The notes beneath the pieces were generated by a model that saw nothing but the letters and a program-made list of their open reading frames with translations, had not been told where the DNA came from and searched no databases. The translations under genes were made by a program, and so were the position numbers. From Nitrospirota bacterium (lineage in GTDB: Bacteria > Nitrospirota > Nitrospiria > Nitrospirales > Nitrospiraceae), in the NCBI GenBank assembly GCA_004296865.1, contig SCVQ01000170.1, forward strand, positions 1-10,391: DNA of 10,391 nucleotides, written 5' to 3'. Positions 1 to 9,912 of this stretch are shown one piece after another. The stretch's first letter is position 1, and each line of letters starts with the position of its first letter.

Positions 1-1357
1 TGCCCAACAGATCCATGCGATATTTGAGCATCCTTCGACTGATCCCTAAGAGAGCGGCTGCGTGAACCTGCACGAAATCCGTCCGCATAAGCGCGTCGAG
101 GATGAGTTGCTTCTCGAACTCCATCACAGCCTTCTCCAGTGTCAATTGGCCAGAGAGGGCTCCGGCTCGGAGCGAAGGAGTGCGGGTGTCCGTTCGAACG
201 GTAGAAGGAAGGTTGTCCGGGGTGATGGTGGCCCCACGGCACCAGATGCTCGCCTGCTCGATCACGTTCTGGAGCTCCCGGACATTGCCCGGCCAGTGGT
301 ACTTCGTCAGGACTTCGAGCGCCTCTTTGGAAAATTCTTGCGGGGGGCGCTGTTCTTCCGCGAGCCGTTTGACCAAAAAGTGCCGGGCCAGGAGCGGAAT
401 GTCTTCGCGTCGGTCGCGCAAGGCGGGGAGGTGGATGGAGACGACGTTGATTCGGTAATACATGTCCTCCCGAAACTCCCCGCGGCGGAGCAGGTCGGCC
501 AGGTTCTTGTTGGTCGCCGCAATGATCCGCACGTCCACTTTGACCGATTGGGTGCCTCCGATCCGGGTGAACTCGCGTTCCTGCAGCACCCGCAGCAGCT
601 TGGCCTGGATGGCTGGGCTGATCTCGCTGATCTCGTCGAGGAAAAGGCTGCCCTCGTGCGCAAGTTCGAAGTGGCCGGCTCGGCGCATCCGCGCATCCGT
701 GAACGATCCTTTTTCGTGCCCGAACAGCTCGCTTTCGATGAGGGTGTCGGGCAGCGCGGCGCAGTTGATCGCAATGAACGGCCGGTCCCGCCGCGAGCTG
801 TTGTAGTGCAAGGCCCGCGCGACCAACTCCTTTCCCGTCCCGCTCTCGCCGGTGATCAGCACGGTCGTCCGGGCATCCGCGAGCTGCTCGATTTTTGCGT
901 AGACCTCCTGCATAGACGGGCTCTTCCCGATGAGGTTGTGAAACGAGTACCGATGGGCTACTTGCGCGCGCAGGTATTGGACCTCCTGTTCCAGGGCGCG
1001 AGCCGCCAGCGTTTTGGCGACGATGAGGCGGAGTTCTTCGACGTCGAACGGCTTCGTGATGTAGTCGGCCGCGCCCAGCTTCATGGCGTCCACCGCACTC
1101 TTGACCGTTTTGGTCGCGGTCAGCATGATCACGGGGACGTCTGGAGCTTCGGTCCGCATCGTCTGAAGCAGGGCCATCCCGTCTTCACCGGGCATGATGA
1201 TGTCGAGGAGCACCAGGTGGGGCGATTCGCGGTGAAGCAGCGCCAGTCCTTCCGCCCCGTTCGAGGCGGCGAACACCTCATAGGCGGGCTCCAGCACCAC
1301 TCTCAGGGACGCGCGAATGCCCGGCTCGTCATCGACCAAGAGGATCCGTTGTTTCAT
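1..1357 (-). CDS. Sigma-54-dependent NtrC-family response regulator (3' end outside window)
   Basis: Predicted DNA-binding activator that couples phosphorylation by a sensor kinase to opening of sigma-54 promoters. About 452 residues are visible. The receiver domain (1-120) has acidic residues D9/D10, phospho-acceptor D52, T80 and K102. The AAA+ domain (about 140-375) has Walker A GESGTGKE (170-177), Walker B LFLDE (238-242) and an arginine-finger region around REDMYYR (296-302). The C-terminal Fis-type helix-turn-helix shows AALLGISRRMLKYR (434-447) and is cut by the window edge only a few residues before the expected stop. The sigma-54 contact loop reads GSFTDA (217-222) instead of the canonical GAFTGA; the central Phe-Thr is kept. 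The ATG at 1357 is preceded by AAGGA about 10 bases upstream. The gene overlaps the kinase gene by 29 bases, so the two are very likely a cognate pair. Its own operon carries a sigma-54 promoter, which suggests autoregulation. Confidence 0.95.
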   Translation of the reverse strand, partial: MKQRILLVDDEPGIRASLRVVLEPAYEVFAASNGAEGLALLHRESPHLVLLDIIMPGEDGMALLQTMRTEAPDVPVIMLTATKTVKSAVDAMKLGAADYITKPFDVEELRLIVAKTLAARALEQEVQYLRAQVAHRYSFHNLIGKSPSMQEVYAKIEQLADARTTVLITGESGTGKELVARALHYNSSRRDRPFIAINCAALPDTLIESELFGHEKGSFTDARMRRAGHFELAHEGSLFLDEISEISPAIQAKLLRVLQEREFTRIGGTQSVKVDVRIIAATNKNLADLLRRGEFREDMYYRINVVSIHLPALRDRREDIPLLARHFLVKRLAEEQRPPQEFSKEALEVLTKYHWPGNVRELQNVIEQASIWCRGATITPDNLPSTVRTDTRTPSLRAGALSGQLTLEKAVMEFEKQLILDALMRTDFVQVHAAALLGISRRMLKYRMDLLG

Positions 1358-3503
1358 GTGCGCGATGTCCTTGTGATGAGCCGCGGGAGACGGGGTCCAC
1401 GGGCAGGGTGACGACGAAGGTGGTGCCGACCCCGACCGTGCTGTCGACCTCGATGGTCCCATGATGCTCCTGGACGATCTCATGGACGATCGTTAACCCC
1501 AGCCCGGTCCCCGCACGTTCCCCGCTCTCGTGTTTCGTGGTGTAAAAGGGGTCGAAAATGTGGTCCACGCTATCGGCTGGGATGCCCCCGCCGGTGTCCG
1601 TGATTTCGATCTGCACCCATGCGTCGCCGGTCGGCTTCGTTAGCCGGTGCGTTTTGACCGTCAGCCGTCCTCCCGCTTCTTCCATCGCATCCATGGCGTT
1701 GAGGAAGAGGTTCAGCAGGACCTGTTTGAGTTGCTGGCGGTCCACGAGGACCTGGGGAAGGTCCGCGGCCAGGTCTTTCTCAATGGCGATTTCCTTGCTG
1801 TCCGCTTTGACCTCGATGAAGTACAGGCACGAGCCGATGATATCGTTGAGGTCTTCCTCCGCGAACCGGGGCTCCATGTACCGAGCATAGTCCAGGATTT
1901 CCTGAATCAGCCGCTCGATCCGCTGCACATCCTCGGCGACGACCGCGCTGAACGTCCCCATGAATTCCTCGTCGTCTTTGCGCTCGGGCGCGAGTTGGAT
2001 GAACGTCTTGATAGAGGTCAGCGGATTCCGGATCTCATGGGCGAAGCCCCCCGCGATGATCTCCAGGGAGCGGAGGCGATCGGTGCGGCGCATCAGCGCC
2101 TGGGAACGTCTGAGGTCTTCATAGAGCATGGCGTTGTCGAGGGCGATGGCGGCATTTTGACCCAGCGTGGACAGGAGACGCAAGTCCTCCTCGGCGTACA
2201 TGCGGCGGTCCTTGCGCGGACCCAGATTGCAGAAGCCGACCAGGCGGTCCTTGTTCACGAACGGGATGCACACGTCGGAATCCATGGCTGCCAAGATGTC
2301 CGCGAGGGATCGGCTCGGATCCTGGGCCGGGGCTTGTTCCAGCTCTTCCCTCACCAGGATCGTCTGGGCCCGCGCCAGGCAGGCCGGCACGCCGTCCCGG
2401 GCGCTCAACCGGACGGCCGGCATGCCGTTCGAGCCCAATCCGCGTGAGGCGGAGAGGAGGTAGGCATCGTGCTCCTTGTCGAGGAGATAGAGGGACGCCG
2501 ACGCGATTCCGATGACGTCGGCCAGCGTGCGGACGATCGTGTTGGTCAACGATTTGAGGTCCAGGTTCGTCACCAGCGCATTGGGAAACGCCGACAGCGT
2601 TTCGTACATGTGTTGCCGGTGCCGAAACAGGGTTCGGTCAACGACGGCTTGCGCTCTGGTCCGCAGCCGATAGGCCGCCGAGATCGCCAAGACGAAAAGC
2701 GCCAGCATGATGGTTGAAAATTGATAGCTGGCCTCTCCGAAATAGGCCTGCTGGATCGCCAGCAGGATGACGAACGACGGGGCCGCGATGAAGAACGTGA
2801 GCAGTAGGTAGGCAAGCCCTTTTTGCATAACCACGGTAAAATCGAATAGTCGATAGCGGACCATCGCGTAGGCCACGATGGCGGTGTACAGGGAAATAAG
2901 AACGGTTCCGTTGGGAGGGATTGGGATGCCGTACCAGAGAGGAAAGTTGGTGAAGCCCCCCAAGTATCCGATCACGGAACCGATCGCAAGGTAGAGATAC
3001 TGATTGCGTCGAATGCCCCTGGCGGTCTGGTAGGAGTGAATGCAAAGGTACGTCGCATAGACGACATAGATCGTGAACCACACTAGGTAGAAGTGAAAAG
3101 CGATTCCGGGTTTGGGCCAGTGCTGGAATCCGGCTTCCGTCCGAAGGTCGGCAACGAAATAGGGGGTGCAGTCGAGGAACAGGAAGACACCACCGAAGAC
3201 ATATCCAGCCTGAAGGAGCCGTCGATGGGTGTCGATGCGGTCCAGAAGGGTAAGCGTATGGGACAGGTAAAAGACAGGGATCATGATGGCGCCCGCCATC
3301 AGTAGCCGAACGAACAGGAGGGCGAGCTCTTTTGATTCCGTGATCTGCCACGCAAAGTAAAAATAGCTCCAGACGGAGAGGCTGAGGCAGTAGAGACCGT
3401 AGGCCAGGTGTTTGGGGTTTCGTGGGTCCCGAGAATAGACGAAGATCCCCAACGTCGTGGCAGCCGCCGCGTTCAGAAGAGCGCTGAAGGCATAAAAGTT
3501 CAT
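1329..3503 (-). CDS. Membrane sensor histidine kinase (9 TM, GAF, HisKA, HATPase_c)
   Basis: Inner-membrane sensor kinase of 724 residues, probably partner of the downstream regulator. The N-terminal third holds about nine hydrophobic segments (near 5-22, 34-52, 61-86, 98-116, 133-154, 169-190, 199-215, 229-251 and 261-278), resembling the 7TM sensor region of the HisKA_7TM/PrsK type plus two more helices. A GAF-like domain follows (about 312-456). The dimerisation domain has phospho-accepting H489 in AHEIRNPLTS. The ATPase domain has N-box N602, the G1 box DTGGG (636-640), the F-box FDPFYTTK (650-657) and the G2 box GTGLGL (665-670), so it looks catalytically complete. Its ATG shares the ATGA overlap with the stop of the upstream fusion gene, and no strong ribosome site of its own is visible, which points to translational coupling. 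The ligand is unknown; the many TM helices suit a hydrophobic signal (inference). PrsK of PEP-CTERM systems is a possible relative. Confidence 0.95.
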   Translation of the reverse strand: MNFYAFSALLNAAAATTLGIFVYSRDPRNPKHLAYGLYCLSLSVWSYFYFAWQITESKELALLFVRLLMAGAIMIPVFYLSHTLTLLDRIDTHRRLLQAGYVFGGVFLFLDCTPYFVADLRTEAGFQHWPKPGIAFHFYLVWFTIYVVYATYLCIHSYQTARGIRRNQYLYLAIGSVIGYLGGFTNFPLWYGIPIPPNGTVLISLYTAIVAYAMVRYRLFDFTVVMQKGLAYLLLTFFIAAPSFVILLAIQQAYFGEASYQFSTIMLALFVLAISAAYRLRTRAQAVVDRTLFRHRQHMYETLSAFPNALVTNLDLKSLTNTIVRTLADVIGIASASLYLLDKEHDAYLLSASRGLGSNGMPAVRLSARDGVPACLARAQTILVREELEQAPAQDPSRSLADILAAMDSDVCIPFVNKDRLVGFCNLGPRKDRRMYAEEDLRLLSTLGQNAAIALDNAMLYEDLRRSQALMRRTDRLRSLEIIAGGFAHEIRNPLTSIKTFIQLAPERKDDEEFMGTFSAVVAEDVQRIERLIQEILDYARYMEPRFAEEDLNDIIGSCLYFIEVKADSKEIAIEKDLAADLPQVLVDRQQLKQVLLNLFLNAMDAMEEAGGRLTVKTHRLTKPTGDAWVQIEITDTGGGIPADSVDHIFDPFYTTKHESGERAGTGLGLTIVHEIVQEHHGTIEVDSTVGVGTTFVVTLPVDPVSRGSSQGHRAHETTDPLGR

Positions 3504-6211
3504 ACGTGGGAGAAGGGTTCCAATTGTCGGTGGTCGCGTGCAGCATGGGAAACCTGGGCCGCGCTGGGTTTGGTCGCAACCGCAATAAACGCCTGGTTTC
3601 CGAAGGTGGAATAGATGCGGGGCTGTTGGGCTCCGCTGCAGGTCAGCAGGGTGGCTAGGTCCTGCCTGTTAAAGAATCGGAAAATGCCGTCGCTCTCGCC
3701 CTGTTTGATCTTGCTCGAGTTGTGCAAGAGTTTTCTCCCTTCCTCTAGTTCTTCCTCCTGCTCGGTCAAGTGCACGAAGTTTCTGTAAATTTGGGACAAG
3801 TCCGCCTGGGGCTTGAGGTTCGTGATCACGAGCCGCCCATTCGGGGACAGGACCCGCATCAACTCGCGAAGGGTGAACAGGGGATCCTGAAGGTAGCCGA
3901 TCACGAGATTGCTGACGACGCAGGTGAACTGGCTGTCGATGAAGGGAAGGGGGAGATTCAGGTCGGAAAGGGCAAGCGCGGCGCTGGCTGTTGTTGGCTT
4001 GGTCATCGGATGCACCGGTGATGCAATCGACTCGGCGGCAAGGTTCGCCAAGTTCCTGCGCGCCTGGGTCAGCGCGTCAAAGACGAAATCGGTGCCCACA
4101 TAGCCGAAAGCGAGAGGAGTGCTCGGATCCGTGTGCCGACGGCTGTAGGCTTGGTTGACCATGAGGAACATGCCGAAATTGCCATTGCCGCAGCCTGCAT
4201 CGAGAATCCGGTCATTGGCTGCCAGTGTGCCCAGCAACCGATAGACATGGTCCAGAAGTTGCCAGAAATCCGAGACATTTGCAATGTAATGAAAGTGTTC
4301 GAGGTAATCCTGCCAGAATTGCACGTTCTCGATCTTCGCCATCTGGTTCTGGGCGCGTGCCCGCTCCCGCTCCAGCCGGCTCTGGAGGCCGATTTCCCGC
4401 TGCGCCGGCTGCCGAACCTCCTGCACGGAGGAGGCGTCAACGAAATACTCCGAACAGCAGGCTACGACCTGACGAAAGACCGCCCGTGCCTTTCTCGGAT
4501 TTTCGTTCAAGCGGTGCAGGGCTTCCGGGATCACATACAAGTGCTTGCGGTCCGAACGCAAGGCGGCATGCACTGTTTTGACCGATTCCAGGCCAACCCA
4601 GGCGTCATGTTCCGCGCAAAATAGAGCGACCGGCGTTGTGACTTGCTCTGCATCTTTGATGGTGGTTCGCAAATCGGCGTAGCCGGCCTTGACGGCGTCT
4701 GCCAACCAGCCATCGGCGTCAATGTTGAACCCCAGCATGTTGATCACGCCGCGCCTGATGCCGTGCACGTGGTCGCCGATGAGGTCTTCTTGATGGACGG
4801 CGAGGAGGGTAGCCTGAACATCCACGACGCCGGTTAGCAGGACCAGCAGCTTCACGCGATGCTCTTGGCTGACGGCCTTCAGCGCGACGCGGCCAGCTAG
4901 GCTCGTGGTGATGACAGCCAAGGGACTGGCGGGCCAGGTCTGCTCCGCAAAGTCGAGCATGGCGGTGAGGTCCTGTCTCATGCTGCTCAGGGTCGAGTGT
5001 TGAATCTCGCCGTCGCTTTCCCCGACGTGGTTCGAATGGTCATAGCGGAGGACGTGGAATCCGTTGGCGGCGAGATAGTAGGCCAGCGCGACATGCTCTT
5101 TTTTTGTCTCTCCGTACCCTGGCGAGATGATAATGACCGGGGTGCCTGGGGGGAGCTCGTCCCGGCGATGGTCGTAGTACAGTGCGATCCGCTGATCCAG
5201 CGGATTCCGGCAATCGAGCGATTCGCTGACCAAAGTTCGGCTCGTGCCGTCCTGCTCGATCTGTTCCGGTGCGGTCAGGAGCTGCGCAACCAGGCCCGCG
5301 ATTTTGAGCCGGATTGCGTCATTGAGATAGGTAAGCCGTAGCCCGACGCGGAATGTTCTCGACAGGCAGGCTTGCGTCCTCTCCTCAGCCGGCTCAGGAT
5401 CCACCATTTTCCAGACGACCTCTGCCGTCAGAGTACTTTCCATGGCGTCTTCTGCGCCGGCGGGGAGCGATGCGTTGGGTATCGATGCCTGAGGGAGGCG
5501 GCCGGCAGGATTGTGAGGCAACGAGAGTCGGAGCACCAAGGGCCCGGCAAGTAAATCAGGCCGCGTTTCCAAGCGGAGACTCATTCCTCCGAGGCTGAGA
5601 TCGACCGTCTGGGCTGTGAGATTCAATGATGGTGAAGATGGATGCTGATGTTCAATCAGAATGGGGATCGACAGTTTGCCACGGGATGTCAGCCGGCGTT
5701 CCGGCGGAGCCGCGTCTTCCGCCTCGGGGGGCGAGGGCGAAGACGAGGGATAGATCGGCGCGAGATCGGTCGCGCTGCCCCCCGGGGCGTTCACTTCGAG
5801 CAGGAGGTCGCCGGTCTCTTGGGGGATCAACAGGCCCATAAAACTGATGGGTAGGGCATGTTCGCGCGCTCCATCAAGGATTGACTCCAGAATCTGCCGT
5901 TCAATGGTTCCGAGAGGCGCATACTTGACCGCGATACCAAGCGGAGGCACCCCGGGCTGATTCGTCGACGAACCCGCGGCTTCACGGAGGCCCAGCACTC
6001 TGCCGTTGATCTCCAGGACGCCCACCTCGCTCACCAGGCCTAGCTGGATCGGCTGGTTGCTGGTCACAGGGACTGTGGCAGGGAAGACCATGTACAGTCC
6101 CTCGAGGCTGGCGTTGAGGGCCTTGCCGTTCCAGGTGTCTCCGTTCAAGGCCAGCTTGGCGTCAGCCTGTAGCTCAATGCGCGGAGCGCTCCGCCGTTCC
6201 AGATCGAGCAT
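3500..6211 (-). CDS. PilZ-PilZ-LuxD-like acyltransferase-SAM methyltransferase fusion
   Basis: A 903-residue cytosolic multidomain protein without signal peptide or TM helix. PilZ 1 (about 5-115) has the c-di-GMP motifs R7xxxR11 and N33xSxxG38. PilZ 2 (about 170-312) has R173xxxR177 and D204xSxxG209. Residues about 323-628 form an alpha/beta hydrolase whose GFHVLRYD (385-392) and HVGESDG (395-401) stretches resemble LuxD, the acyl-ACP thioesterase of bioluminescence operons. Its putative triad S437, D536, H566 has spacing 99 and 30, close to 97 and 30 in Vibrio harveyi LuxD (S114, D211, H241, from memory). After a charged linker (609-626) comes a class I methyltransferase (about 630-885) with SAM motif I LDAGCGNGNFG (670-680). 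The start is supported by a strong GGAAGGGAG ribosome site just upstream. It is first in an operon with a kinase and a sigma-54 regulator. Inference: c-di-GMP-responsive release and methylation of an acyl group. The real substrates are unknown. Confidence 0.9.
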   Translation of the reverse strand: MLDLERRSAPRIELQADAKLALNGDTWNGKALNASLEGLYMVFPATVPVTSNQPIQLGLVSEVGVLEINGRVLGLREAAGSSTNQPGVPPLGIAVKYAPLGTIERQILESILDGAREHALPISFMGLLIPQETGDLLLEVNAPGGSATDLAPIYPSSSPSPPEAEDAAPPERRLTSRGKLSIPILIEHQHPSSPSLNLTAQTVDLSLGGMSLRLETRPDLLAGPLVLRLSLPHNPAGRLPQASIPNASLPAGAEDAMESTLTAEVVWKMVDPEPAEERTQACLSRTFRVGLRLTYLNDAIRLKIAGLVAQLLTAPEQIEQDGTSRTLVSESLDCRNPLDQRIALYYDHRRDELPPGTPVIIISPGYGETKKEHVALAYYLAANGFHVLRYDHSNHVGESDGEIQHSTLSSMRQDLTAMLDFAEQTWPASPLAVITTSLAGRVALKAVSQEHRVKLLVLLTGVVDVQATLLAVHQEDLIGDHVHGIRRGVINMLGFNIDADGWLADAVKAGYADLRTTIKDAEQVTTPVALFCAEHDAWVGLESVKTVHAALRSDRKHLYVIPEALHRLNENPRKARAVFRQVVACCSEYFVDASSVQEVRQPAQREIGLQSRLERERARAQNQMAKIENVQFWQDYLEHFHYIANVSDFWQLLDHVYRLLGTLAANDRILDAGCGNGNFGMFLMVNQAYSRRHTDPSTPLAFGYVGTDFVFDALTQARRNLANLAAESIASPVHPMTKPTTASAALALSDLNLPLPFIDSQFTCVVSNLVIGYLQDPLFTLRELMRVLSPNGRLVITNLKPQADLSQIYRNFVHLTEQEEELEEGRKLLHNSSKIKQGESDGIFRFFNRQDLATLLTCSGAQQPRIYSTFGNQAFIAVATKPSAAQVSHAARDHRQLEPFSHV

Positions 6212-6283
6212 CGTTCTCCCTTCCTTTCTCCGTTTCTCGTTGGAGTGGTTGCGCGAAGGCTGATGCTAATGTGGGTGATAGAA

Positions 6284-6299
6284 AGCAAGGGATATGCCA
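6284..6299 (-). promoter_or_regulatory. Sigma-54 (-24/-12) promoter of the PilZ fusion/kinase/regulator operon
   Basis: Read on the minus strand, 6299-6284 is TGGCATATCCCTTGCT. It fits the consensus TGGCAYRNNNNTTGCW at every defined position, with the invariant GG (6298-6297) and GC (6286-6285) separated by exactly ten bases. Transcription would begin near 6273, leaving a leader of about 60 bases before the ATG at 6211. The operon's last gene encodes a sigma-54 activator, so a self-activating loop is likely (inference). Confidence 0.8.
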
Positions 6300-6327
6300 G
6301 TTGGGGCGATCTGAGCCGCAACCCCTA

Positions 6328-6336
6328 TGTTATAAT
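6328..6336 (+). promoter_or_regulatory. Extended -10 promoter of uvrA
   Basis: TGTTATAAT is a perfect extended -10 element (TGn plus TATAAT) for the housekeeping sigma factor. No good -35 hexamer lies 16-18 bases upstream, which is usual for extended -10 promoters. The start point would be near 6343, giving a very short leader that just contains the GAGAGG ribosome site (6346-6351) five bases before the ATG. No LexA-type CTGT-N8-ACAG box is seen. Confidence 0.65.
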
Positions 6337-6356
6337 TCTGTCGCCGAGAGGTTTCA

Positions 6357-8852
<2,496 letters not shown>

Positions 8853-8882
<30 letters not shown>

Positions 8883-8936
8883 CGGGGGGCGGGAGCGGCT
8901 GGGGGCATATACGGAAGTGGGTATGGGCTGATGGCT
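8853..8936 (+). repeat. Copy A of a diverged direct repeat: uvrA 3' end and trailer
   Basis: The last nine sense codons of uvrA (8853-8879, QVLKEAGIG) match 9772-9798 at 21 of 27 bases. The similarity resumes past the stop codon with an identical GAGCGGCTG (8893-8901) and with CGGAAGTGGG (8912-8921), which matches copy B at 9 of 10 bases. The two copies bracket the MNT/HEPN genes. The trailer is G-rich, so part of the downstream match may be compositional. Confidence 0.5.
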
Positions 8937-9064
8937 GTGCGGCCACCGAGTTGCGATCCCGCATCCGGCATGACTTTGCGAATCAGTAGTGCTACCATTG
9001 ACGCTGGCTTGGTCGGCCAGTGAATGGAACGGGGCGTAAAGCTGTTCGTTGAGAGTGTGGCGCT

Positions 9065-9382
9065 ATGACGGCTCATGAGGCCATTGAAACGGCGGTGCAG
9101 CGGCTGGTGGCTGCGGCCAATCCGAGGAAAGTTATTTTGTTCGGTTCCTACGCCGAGGGAAAGGCCACCTCGGAATCCGACTTGGACCTGCTCGTGATCG
9201 AACGCGAGGTGGCATCCAAGCGCAAGGAAATGGTCCGCTTGCGGAAAGCCATTGGATCGGTCGGCCTCCCCGTGGATGTTCTCGTGTACTCGGAGGAGGA
9301 GGTGGCCGACTGGGGGCACCTGCCCGGGACGGCCCTGTACTGGGCTCTGAAAGATGGCAAGGTCCTGTATGAAGCGGCCTGA
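9065..9382 (+). CDS. MNT-type minimal nucleotidyltransferase, probable MntA-like antitoxin
   Basis: A 105-residue protein of the minimal nucleotidyltransferase family (pol beta superfamily). The family signature GSYAEGKATSESDLDLLV (27-44) is complete: G27/S28 bind nucleotide, and D39, D41 and the downstream D71 (in PVDVLVY) form the three metal-binding carboxylates. Members paired with HEPN proteins act as type VII antitoxins that AMPylate and so silence the HEPN RNase (known for MntA/HepT of Shewanella). The ATG at 9065 has a modest GAGAG ribosome site (9051-9055). The 3' end overlaps the HEPN gene by 14 bases, which indicates coupled translation. Only weak promoter-like elements are visible upstream. 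Base composition looks somewhat lower in GC than uvrA, compatible with acquisition. Antitoxin activity is inferred from pairing. Confidence 0.88.
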   Translation: MTAHEAIETAVQRLVAAANPRKVILFGSYAEGKATSESDLDLLVIEREVASKRKEMVRLRKAIGSVGLPVDVLVYSEEEVADWGHLPGTALYWALKDGKVLYEAA

Positions 9383-9749
9383 GGAGTTGGCTCGACTGTT
9401 TCTTGCTCTGGCCGACCGCGACATCAGAGCGTTTCGCAAGCTGTCGGATGACCCAGAAATAGACGACGAAATTGTAGGGTTTCACGCCCAGCAAGCCGTC
9501 GAGAAGTGTCTCAAGGCGGTATTGGCGAAGCATCGTATCGAAGTTCGCAAGACTCACGATCTGCAAGTTCTCCTCGACCTGCTGACTCGGAATAATCTGC
9601 CAAGTCCTCCCGCACGTGAAGGAATTGACGCCTTGGGTCCATTCGCAGTCGAACTGCGATATGACTTGATGGCGACCGAACCGCTTGATCGTGCGCAAGC
9701 ACGCAACGTTGTGAACAGTGTCCGTCGCTGGGCTGAGGAGCAGCTCTGA
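9369..9749 (+). CDS. HEPN-domain protein, probable toxin partner of the MNT protein
   Basis: A 126-residue all-helical HEPN protein of the PF05168 type. It is recognised by FHAQQAVEKCLKAVL (38-52) followed by a THDL motif (62-65) and a late ELRYD (95-99). In paired systems HEPN proteins are RNases held in check by the MNT partner. The classical catalytic motif is R-X4-6-H. Here the only fit is R56-x6-H63 in the loop before THDL, and the Tyr that is AMPylated in Shewanella HepT is not at the equivalent spot, so both RNase activity and the silencing mechanism are uncertain. I prefer the ATG at 9369, with AAGG six bases upstream, over the in-frame ATG at 9354, which would add five residues inside the MNT gene without a ribosome site. 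The gene overlaps the MNT gene by 14 bases, as expected for a co-expressed pair. Confidence 0.85.
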   Translation: MKRPEELARLFLALADRDIRAFRKLSDDPEIDDEIVGFHAQQAVEKCLKAVLAKHRIEVRKTHDLQVLLDLLTRNNLPSPPAREGIDALGPFAVELRYDLMATEPLDRAQARNVVNSVRRWAEEQL

Positions 9750-9771
9750 TGGAAGCGCGCCCTGGGCCCTG

Positions 9772-9857
9772 CAGGTGTTGAAGGAAGCGGGACTCGGAGG
9801 CGGGTGGCGACGGGTGGGCAGAGCGGCTGACGGCGGGTAAGTCGGAGGTGGGCTGAC
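9772..9857 (+). repeat. Copy B of the direct repeat: remnant of a uvrA-like 3' end
   Basis: The first 27 bases, read in the uvrA frame, give QVLKEAGLG against QVLKEAGIG at the true uvrA end. The six mismatches fall in five codons: four pairs are synonymous (CTG/TTG, AAA/AAG, GGC/GGA twice) and one is Ile to Leu. That pattern suggests descent from a working uvrA gene rather than chance. The frame continues as GGG-rich codons to a TAA at 9838. GAGCGGCTG (9821-9829) and CGGAGGTGGG (9843-9852) continue the match to copy A with small gaps. No start or ribosome site serves the fragment. Confidence 0.5.
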
Positions 9858-9912
9858 GAAGTGGTAGCCGGGCTCAGCAGCGCCATGATGCGCTGATGAA
9901 GGACGGCTTGCG

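Noticed and set aside
62-1411. Long plus-strand open frame of 449 codons
   Set aside because: It is antisense to the regulator gene, whose receiver, AAA+ and HTH motifs are unmistakable; the frame has no recognisable domain and is a GC-rich shadow.
1647-2447. Plus-strand open frame of 266 codons
   Set aside because: Antisense shadow of the histidine kinase ATPase and GAF region, with low-complexity Arg/Asp-rich content.
2638-3585. Minus-strand open frame of 315 codons
   Set aside because: Same strand but out of frame with the kinase membrane region; Arg/Pro/Ser-rich composition typical of a frame-shifted reading.
6212-6356. SOS (LexA) box expected before uvrA
   Set aside because: No CTGT-N8-ACAG or similar palindrome is present; CTGT at 6338-6341 has no partner. 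Other LexA-site types cannot be excluded by eye.
9004-9020. Hairpin CTGGC-N7-GCCAG before the MNT gene
   Set aside because: Only five pairs and no T-run, so not a terminator; too short to claim as an operator without evidence.
9354-9368. Earlier ATG for the HEPN gene
   Set aside because: It lacks a ribosome site and adds five non-conserved residues; the ATG at 9369 has AAGG at ideal spacing.
9132-9698. Minus-strand open frame of 188 codons
   Set aside because: Antisense to the MNT and HEPN genes, both of which carry clear family motifs.
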